Below, piece by piece: positions 56,266 through 64,000 of a DNA stretch of 64,000 nucleotides. The position numbers and the translations under genes were made by a program. The stretch's first letter is position 1, and every line of letters begins with the position of its first letter. Origin of the DNA: Liolophura sinensis (lineage: Eukaryota; Mollusca; Polyplacophora; Chitonida; Chitonidae); contig NC_088302.1 of NCBI RefSeq assembly GCF_032854445.1, forward strand, positions 9,605,338 through 9,669,337, read 5' to 3'. The notes beneath the pieces are model-generated. The model saw nothing but the letters and a program-made list of their open reading frames with translations. It had not been told where the DNA came from and ran no database searches.

Positions 56266-57654
56266 AGGAGAAGAGTGTGTCTCGCGTCCTTACTCTTAGT
56301 TTAATCCAATTTTTCGTAATGTGTGTTGGTTAAAAGCGGGACAAAACCAACACAAGCTACTGCGAACCGAGCTATTGAAAGCTCCCATGACAAACGACTG
56401 TTATTTAGACGTGCTGCTTCAAGACATTTACCTGGTGTTTTCCGTTCGATTACTTTGGATTAGGATACTTAGGGCTGTGATAATTGACAGATTGGCGGTG
56501 GTGGCTACTTGGAAGAAGATATGTGTAATACAGATAACCATTACGAGCAACCTGAAACAATACCAGTGGCTAAATATGCTTTTATCAGAGAACATGTCAA
56601 TATATTCAACGGTGTTCTCATTCGCACCATGACTGTGTGCGTTGATATCCGTTCACATGACGCTTCGCTCTTTGCTAAGAGCTCAAATCATTTGTTGTTG
56701 AGCACTTTTAGTTTTAAGTTTAAGGGCGTCGCTGAAAAGAACCATGTATCCAAAATGTTCATTCAGTTAGTCAGGAAGTTGGTATTCTCATGAACTGGTG
56801 TCCTAAGTATTGGTTTAAAATTGGCAGGCGGTGAGCAGAAAATCTTTTATCATACGACATGTATTAGGGAAGCATCTTATGATTGGAAGACAAATGTCTT
56901 ATGTACCAACTGACCCATTTGTCCAAAAACAGAAGCTACACTGGTATCCCAGTATTTTAACGGAAATAATGGTGTCCTTATGGGTCAAATGTAAGAAATC
57001 TACGTCACATTTGTTAAATAAAATGTTGCTGAAAACTTGTGGAGTAAGTGTTCCACAAGTCCTGAAGTTGATCAGGAAACGCTTAAGGTCTAACTGTACA
57101 CTTTGAAAAGCCAGTGCTCTTTAGCTTAACTTGACGCTGTGCTAGTGAGTCCATTCACATTGCTCTCATACGTGTTAGTCAGTTTAATGCTGTTGGCAAA
57201 GACGGCTGACTTAGTTCACTTCTCTGTGGTATCCAGGTTACCATCCACTTGATCAAGTGCTTCAAAAGGGCGTATACTGGATATGATCTTTTCAAAAGTA
57301 TGTGTCAAATATTTGTTTTAAGATATTTACGGTGCAAGGCATCTTTTAAGTATTTGTGTAGTGTGGGTCATCCGAGAATTCCTTCATATTGAAGGCGTTG
57401 TTTGTAAAAACAAACACTTAAAGACCGTAATCGATCGGGAGAAGTAGGTATTTCCTTGCTACGATCAAATAAAAATATCCTTGTTATTATACCACAATGC
57501 GTGTTTTGTTTTGATATGATATCAGTCTGATATTCCCGGACGTAAAGAGGTCATATGCATACACACGGTATTTACAGTTCTTCGCCTGGTACCCGTCAGA
57601 GCAGGGTACAAACCAGGATACATTCATCGCCTGTGTGCTTGGGGCTTAACATAG

Positions 57655-57830
57655 CTCTCATATATTTTTCATCCTATGTCACTGAGGTCGCGTGCTCGAA
57701 TCCAGCTCTCACTATTTCGGCTGCAGTATTAAGTCACAATGTTTGAAAGTACACATTGAATCTCGAAGCTTTTCTCCGGGCACCTTGGTTTTCTCCACCC
57801 ATAACCCTGACCGCCGTCATATAAGAGAAA
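57655..57830 (+). repeat. Diverged tRNA-headed SINE (SINE-A-like)
   Basis: The head 'gaggtcgcgtgctcgaatccagctctcac' has a B-box-like GCTCGAATCC. It is followed by 'tttctccgggcaccttggttttctccaccc' and 'ccctgaccgccgtcatataag', the SINE-A 3' domain. Same arrangement as 33885-34015. Confidence 0.6.
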
Positions 57831-58040
57831 AATTCTCCATCAGCCCATAAACTTTAATCATACAGTCAGTTAATCGCGTCTGTATAGCTATGAGGTTACG
57901 AATTTGCTGCAATAACACTATACTCATATACGGATATATAAAAGAAGTTATTATTACTGTATGTACTATATGTACAGTGTGGTTTGCTCAGAGCTCCGCT
58001 CTGTTTCTTCCACACCAAAACTCACCTGTTCTCATCGATG

Positions 58041-58088
58041 AAATAAATAAATAAATAAATAAATACATAAATAAATAAACAAATAAAA
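58041..58088. repeat. (AAAT)n microsatellite
   Basis: About twelve AAAT units with two variants (AAATAC, AAAC). It looks like an expanded SINE tail, but no SINE 3' end directly precedes it. Confidence 0.85.
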
Positions 58089-59444
58089 TTTGGACGCGAA
58101 ACAACTATCAAATACCAATGCTAAACATTGATATATGATACAATCGAGTTTACAAGATTTACCTCCCTTGATGTGCATATCACTGATCCGGACCCTTCTT
58201 TACCCAGCAGACAGTCGTGCTAAACCGTTTGTTTTTGTGTCCGTTATATGTTTAAACATGAAGTGTGATGTCTTAAGGTTTTTACATGCCTTACCCATCT
58301 TTCATTCTGGTTATATTTTTACCCTCACCTTTTCATGTCTACCTAAAAGTTTCAACCGCACTAAAATCCGGTAAAACCTGTTTTTCGAAATGAAAAAAAA
58401 AATAATGAGTCAAAATTGACTGAAACAATAGAACAGTTTCTCGAGTCAGACCCTCCATATATATTTAACCTTTTCTTAATTGAAATTAATTAAGCCACGA
58501 TGAATACTTCGTCAGGAAGATTGATCTAAAGGTGGGCCTGAATCGCTATGTGAAGGAGACAATGTCTTAGAGCACAAAGCGGATATGATGACTCAGCTAA
58601 ACTTCTCCTTGCTTCGGTGACGTGGCGATTCCAGAAATTTCGGCCAGATTAAAAGAGAAAGAAAACGCTGCTCACCGCTCCTGTCTGTGTCAGACATTTC
58701 TCGAAAAAATAAATGTCGGCTTCGTGTCGTCTGTCATTAGCTGATGTATCACGTGATCCACGAGAGTAAAAGCAAAAAGAATAAAAAGATAAAAAACACA
58801 CACACACATATAAACCTTAATATCCGGACGATCATTTCATTCACTGATGACTATGTTAATTTATGTAAACAGATGTAGTACACACTAACACGATGTTCCT
58901 TGTGAATGTACAACTTCTTGATTCGTTAACACGACGTTTCGACATATAATAATTTCGACTTTCAATAAATCAACAAGTTGTATCTCTATAAGAAACATGG
59001 AGTTAGTGTACTTCCTCGCCAACTTGTAAATACCACTGAAAGCAGATGTAGTTTATCACTTAATCTCTTGCCTTATATTACCTTTTTGAAACAAAAGATT
59101 AAAACAATGTCCCATTTGATAGACATCTCATTTTATAGACATATATTTAATGACACGGATTTATATTATATTAACAAAATATTATCTACACTTGTCGCTG
59201 AGAAGACGCTTACAGATTAATTCGACTCTTGGTTATTGCACTCGTTAGCCAATTAAGTTATATACTAAATCGGTAGACAAATTCTAGATATGCATGTTTT
59301 ATTTTTATACCTTAACTGGCCATAAATGAACGCCAGTTCATTCACCGCGAGGAAAATTCGCCGTGACATCTTTCGGAGAGAGCCTTGCCCTTTCGACCCG
59401 ATGTTAATTTTGTTAATTGTTCTAGCAAACAGCCAGAATAAATA

Positions 59445-59565
59445 AATAAATAGGTAAATTGAGAAGAGGCCGGATTTCACCCGTTACGTGTGACCATTTG
59501 CTTACTATCGTGCCGCCGTCGCTGCTCTGGTTTTATGCTCTGAGCTGTAGTCTTTTATTTTTGTA
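59445..59565 (+). repeat. Dispersed repeat C, copy 2
   Basis: The best-preserved copy: 'aattgagaagaggccggatttcaccc', 'gtgtgaccatttgc', 'tatcgtgccgccgtcgctgctctgg', 'gctgtagtctttta'. Copies 1, 3 and 4 follow it over 70-110 bases. Confidence 0.6.
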
Positions 59566-59834
59566 TTCTTGCATGAACCAGGATTCTACTGGTGGACTAA
59601 GCATCACCTAGGCCAGGTCCATTTGCTTTGTTTTAAAGTAATTGTATATTAAATATGATGACAACACAACATTTTAAGTAATTAAAGATCAGTGAAGTCT
59701 GACAACTTGCAATCAGCTTGATGCACTGTTTTTTGTTTTATTTTGTTTTTGAAAATTAATTCTGATTAAGTCTCTGCGCTAGGGGGCGTATGCGTTTCTA
59801 CTTTTGAAACATATACATAAACAGTCAGGATAAA

Positions 59835-59905
59835 CCCTACATGAGATAAATTGACAAGAGGCCATATTTCACCGTGTGACCATTTGTCAGCTGCTATCGT
59901 TTTTC
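59835..59905 (+). repeat. Dispersed repeat C, copy 3 (short)
   Basis: It matches copy 2 from 'aattgacaagaggcc.tatttcacc' through 'gtgtgaccatttg' to 'tatcg', then diverges. Offset from copy 2 by about 390 bases in the same orientation. Confidence 0.55.
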
Positions 59906-60464
59906 TCTCTAAGTTATAGGGTTTTTTTTATGATGTTAAGAAATCGACACAATCCAGATCCCAGCTCAAGGCCGTAAATATGCAGTAGTATGACGAAAGT
60001 GTCAGTACGCATAATGATATCGGTGAGAATCAGCAATATTGCAATATTACGATACAGGAGTATAACAATTCTCCATACGCAATGATACATTATTCCAGCT
60101 TACTCTTTTCTGGCCGTGGTCGAACTAGTGTTTCCATTTTCATTTTTTCATCCCTTTATTTCACTCCTGCCAGCCAAGATTTTACCAGAGGTAAACACGT
60201 CAATTTTACACGTAGTCTTGGACAGAGGATTTTGTGGATTATCCCGTTATGCTGTTAACTGGTGACAAAAGATGGTAAATAACGATCGTATGCACAGTCG
60301 AACATTCGTTGAAGATTATTTGTCCTTAACTAATAATGTATGAAATTTCCTCAGTAAAAGTCGAAGTTCGATAGTTCATACATCGGAACTACGGTTTCCT
60401 GCCATTGTATAAGTGAATAATTCTTATATTTTATGGTTGAAACAACAACCAGTCAGTCAACAGA

Positions 60465-60656
60465 ATGTATGTATGACAAGGAGTCATTAGGTGTTTGTAC
60501 ATATACTGTGTCTTCTTGTGGCAGGGCGGGTCTATGCCACGAAACTGGCAGCAACTAGTACTATTTTTAAAGTCTTTGATATGACCCGACCAGGGTTTGA
60601 TTCCGGGTCTCCCGACGTCGAGGCGGACGCTCTAACCATTAGGCCACCGGAGCGGT
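60465..60656 (-). repeat. SINE-B short variant with perfect 16-bp target-site duplication
   Basis: Minus-strand element with a very clean tRNA-like head (GACCGCTCCGGTGGCC, TGGTTAGAGCGTCCG, GGAATCAAACCC-like B-box). It then runs 'gtcatatcaaagactttaaaaatagtac', GCATAGACCCGCCCTGCCAC, GAAGACACAGTATATGTAC, and a tail ending CATACATACATT. It lacks the roughly 150-base middle present at 9456 and 32356. CCAGTCAGTCAACAGA flanks it identically at 60449-60464 and 60657-60672, so the insertion is young. Confidence 0.9.
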
Positions 60657-60672
60657 CCAGTCAGTCAACAGA

Positions 60673-63057
60673 CTTAACGTATTACTGTGCATATGACCAA
60701 ATGAAAGCAACTGATAACGACATGCCAAGCATAACTAACAATCAAAAATAAGCCCTTGAGACTGGTGCATAATTAGATGTAAGCGTCAAAACAGACATCA
60801 GTGTACCAGCCGTCAAGCAAAATGGACGTTCAAGGTCAATTGCAATAATTGCAAAGCCAATGCCCAAAGCAACGTTCAAAGCAAATCACCAAATAACTTA
60901 GAAAGTAAACAAGCAGGAAATTAAAAAGGATTTATACAAAGGAAAGCGCCTGAGTACAGTAGAAAAAAAAAAGATGCCCCAGTTCTAGGAAGTTTGGTAC
61001 AAAATACAAGGTATGTATACTGCAAAAAATTCTCACAAATTGTGGTTTGTATAATGATTTACATATCACTCGGTTGGATGTCATGCGCAGCAAGCCCTTC
61101 CGGGCGGAGTCCTATGAAGATGAGCCTCTGATTGGTGTACTTCCTTGTGGGATGACTTGTAACAAATACGTCCTTATCCCTTAACGGTTTGTACTCGGTG
61201 CACCGGGAAAGTCTCTAATGATAAGGGATGTCATTAATCCACAGTTCTTTGATGACAACTCTTCAAACACAAAACCACACATTTTTTTGTAATTATTCAG
61301 GCCTATTTCATGTGAATATCTCTCTCAACACATAACGTAGACAACATGGCTGCGTCGTAAGATTATATGGTATGCCTCTGAAAGGCTTATGCGATTAAGG
61401 ACAAAACAGTAGCTTTGTGGTGTCGGACACACTGATGAGAAAAAAGATGGGATGGACACTCTTTCAAAGCACGCAATAAGCACACACTGAAAAGTCTATG
61501 TTCTCTATGTTCTCCCACGGATGAGACTTGCGTAAGAATACCACATATATACCACAAATTATTCGTGTACTCATAAAATCTTTTGCGCAGAGAGATACGT
61601 GTTGCAAATAAAATAAATAGGCCCTAATAGTTTTAGCTGTAACTCTCTATTCGTTTAGCAAAAAAAAAAAAAAAACAAAAAAAAAACAATAACATGATTT
61701 AAATGTAAGATGAAAAAACATTAATCATTAGATGTCCAGAACAATAGTTCGATTTATTTCGTTTAGAATTTTCCCAACCTATAATAAAATGCTTTTGAAA
61801 GCTTGGCGTAAAACCCTAAGCATTCATTCATTCGTTCTGCGTTAGGTTTTTCTCACCATACCAGGACCAGTGGTGCTTGTGATACTTCATACACACAGAT
61901 TGCTAGATCTCGTCATTCAGAATACATATACATGAATGTATGAATGCATTCGCCGCGTGGACATCGAAACGAACAAATTCAAGCCACAAATATGGAGGTG
62001 ACGTCACAGATACCCTCTGAGTCACAACAACACATCGTAGAATCTGATTTTTTAAAACCAATTTACTCGATTCTAAAAATTCTAAAAAAAAGAGAATGAA
62101 TTATTGTTTGAAATGTGTTTATTGGTCTTTCATCTGATATATACTCTATTTTAGTGTTTTCTTCTGCCTTCACGTTATAATTTTCTCAGTTTTAGTGGTG
62201 ATCGTTGTTTTAGAAATAGGTCTTGCAATTACTGATATGGAAAGTCCATTATGGTTGAAGATTTGTATGCAAATGTATATGTCCACAAAACGCCCAGATG
62301 TACAACTATTTTTTTCCACATAATAAAGTCGCTGTTTCTCCGAAATCCCAAAAGATGTAAAGCTCTTATCTAGAATAACGGATGCTGAACGTTTCCGTCC
62401 GCTTCTAAATTTCAGGTGGGCGTTTTTTGTCTACCGGTAACTTAACTTGAGTGATTTCCTTCCTGCTAACTTGCCTGAGAATTGATAACTTAGCCTCCCT
62501 CTTGTCTAACGGTTCCTAGAATTAACCCTTATCTACAATGACAAAGCTAATTAATTATTGACAAACCACAGTGTGAGAACCGCCTAAAAGGTATATTTGT
62601 ACCTTGTATATCTTCCAGGAATGATTCTGATTCAATAATCGCAAGATCCATTTACTTAAAACACCAGTTCTGAAAAGAATGTGCTAGAAATAACTATATG
62701 ATTCTCGATAGGATGTAAGCGTCAAGTGAAACATCCGTGAAACCACTCATAATCAGCAAATTATAGAAAATAGAAAATCAAACGTAAGACCCATGTACAG
62801 AAGAACATAAAACAGCAGTTTTATGACCCCCTGACTCGCATAGTCTCTGTATAATTTAGGTACATGTATATAGAATTGCATGTGGAATACAGTTTTATGT
62901 ATATGGATTGCACCCGTCCATAAAGCGATGTGCTGACGGAATAAACATGGCCGCTTATACCGTCACTATCCTCGGGATATTCTTATGGGGCCTTTTCCTA
63001 GAGATGATGGTCACCAGTCTGCGCTTTACTGTTCGAGTTTCAACGATCATCGTCATT
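60673..63057. other. Spacer, nothing recognisable
   Basis: AT-rich DNA between the short SINE-B and the SINE-A at 63058. No open frame, RNA gene or clear repeat apart from the A-rich run and the SINE-B-like tail near 61.8 kb. Confidence 0.4.
61661..61687. repeat. A-rich run
   Basis: Two runs of A (15 and about 8) separated by a C, in AT-rich spacer. Just downstream, at about 61803-61835, 'ggcgtaaaaccctaagcattcattcattc' looks like the last bases of a SINE-B tail. Confidence 0.7.
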
Positions 63058-63190
63058 TGTTTGTTTACTCGTTTCTTTATTCCATCAAGAGTGTTTTACG
63101 TCGTACTCAAAAATATTTCACTTACACGACGGCGACCAGCAAAATGGTGGAAGGAAACCGGCCAAATACCAGTGGAAACCCTCATCATAG
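63058..63190 (-). repeat. SINE-A copy, 5'-truncated
   Basis: Antisense 'gtgttttacgtcgtactcaaaaatatttcacttacacgacggcgaccagcaaaatggtgg', then 'aggaaaccggccaaataccagtggaaaccctc', the SINE-A end and central block. Truncated before the head. Confidence 0.8.
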
Positions 63191-63502
63191 GCTTCGTTAC
63201 ATTTATTAGATGACGTTTGAAATGTGGTGACTTCGTTCCATGTCATAAGTTCTTGATTAAAAACACTACTATGGCAACTATACTTCATGGAAAGCCTTCA
63301 CTCTTCTCGATTCTTAAATTCAACGGTGAGTTTACCAATCTGTTATTTACATCCACTGATTCACTTCACATAAAGTTCGCAAGTCACCGAGAAAGGACTC
63401 AAAATGAAACGTTGACAAAAATCAATATTTTCTACCTAAATTTCGTCATCAACGGGATTATTTACAGTAATCGGTAAATGTCATCATGTTAATATAATTA
63501 AA

Positions 63503-63605
63503 GACGTTCAGCAAAGAGTAAAACCAGAGCAGCGACGACAATGTGATTGCTGGCAAATGATCACGCATAACCGGTGAAATACAGCCTTTTGTCAGTGTAC
63601 CTCAG
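63503..63605 (-). repeat. Dispersed repeat C, copy 4
   Basis: Reverse complement reads 'ctgacaaaaggctgtatttcaccggttatgcgtgatcatttgcc', then 'gtcgtcgctgctctggttttactc', matching copy 2 block by block on the opposite strand. Confidence 0.6.
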
Positions 63606-64000
63606 TCAGGGTTTGTCCGTCCTGGTAGTTAACTGCACATTTTAGTATTACACTGAGCTTCTGTCTCATAGCGGTCATAGTTTGTATCTGATTACGCTGA
63701 CCCCGGGGTGTATTAACGTTCATCTTTATTACGTCAACAAGCGTCTTATATGTACAGCTGGGATACCTATATTTGTATTTGACTTGAAAATATTTCATGG
63801 AATATTAGTTTTGAAATTCGAATTGGGTGCAATGCATGCCTAGAATATCGACAACTTTCCCTACATCCTGCTTCTCTATTACATGTTACCATCTCTATTT
63901 ACTGTTTATATATAATGTTTTCTTACATATTCTTTTGGTAAGGATTTTTCCTTTCGTGTTTTGGGCTATTCAGGAAAAGACCCTTCTTGGTCACTGTGCG

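Larger units (their letters stand above)
54385..57654. other. TRIM 3' flank and spacer
   Basis: AT-rich with no coding exon recognised. Small open frames at 55721-55967 and 56321-57106 have no domain or splice support. AATAAA at 57468 is far for a TRIM poly(A) site; no nearer canonical signal stands out. It holds a palindrome (55607), a hairpin (55449) and a degenerate tandem repeat (56000). Confidence 0.4.

Noticed and set aside
56321-57106. Cluster of open frames after the TRIM gene
   Set aside because: No recognisable domain, no splice-consistent joining, and ordinary AT-rich composition.

Overview
The window is animal nuclear DNA. Four protein-coding genes with GT-AG introns, AT-rich spacers, microsatellites and many short tRNA-headed SINEs are visible. 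The commonest SINE (3' end reading, in antisense, 'gattggtgttttacgcc..tactcaagaatatttcact') is of a type I associate with marine molluscs, so a bivalve or gastropod is the best guess; this is recognition from memory, not a search. I see no operon, CRISPR array, rRNA gene, LTR element, Polinton or retrovirus-like element.

Layout. 1-3044: gene-free AT-rich flank with one SINE. 3061-6473 (+): four-exon gene for a 570-residue protein with eight C2HC fingers arranged as four two-finger modules (ZNF474/ZC2HC1-like). 6474-12175: long 3' flank and spacer with SINEs and a small minisatellite. 12176-14217 (-): four-exon ARL15, a small Arf-like GTPase of 217 residues. 14218-15953: the head-to-head spacer between ARL15 and the next gene, with a perfect CRE, a YY1-type motif and a SINE. 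15954-30141 (+): complete 18-exon NARS1, cytosolic asparaginyl-tRNA synthetase, 558 residues. 30142-51641: about 21 kb with no convincing gene, only repeats, one tandem duplication and one weak candidate exon at 39.6 kb. 51685-54384 (+): two-coding-exon TRIM (RING, B-box, coiled coil) E3 ligase of 404 residues with no C-terminal effector domain. 54385-64000: gene-poor, with SINEs, a dispersed repeat I do not recognise and degenerate tandem repeats.

The four genes have unrelated jobs (zinc-finger protein, small GTPase, translation enzyme, ubiquitin ligase). They look like ordinary neighbours; only ARL15/NARS1 could share a promoter region. All exon joins given here were chained by reading splice sites and checking phase, and every chain is open from start to stop.

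The most unusual item is in NARS1 intron 12. It is a 102-bp tandem array made from the 3' end of the intron plus the first part of exon 13, so each unit carries its own copy of the splice acceptor and the start of the exon, immediately before the real exon 13. No new multi-gene system is evident.
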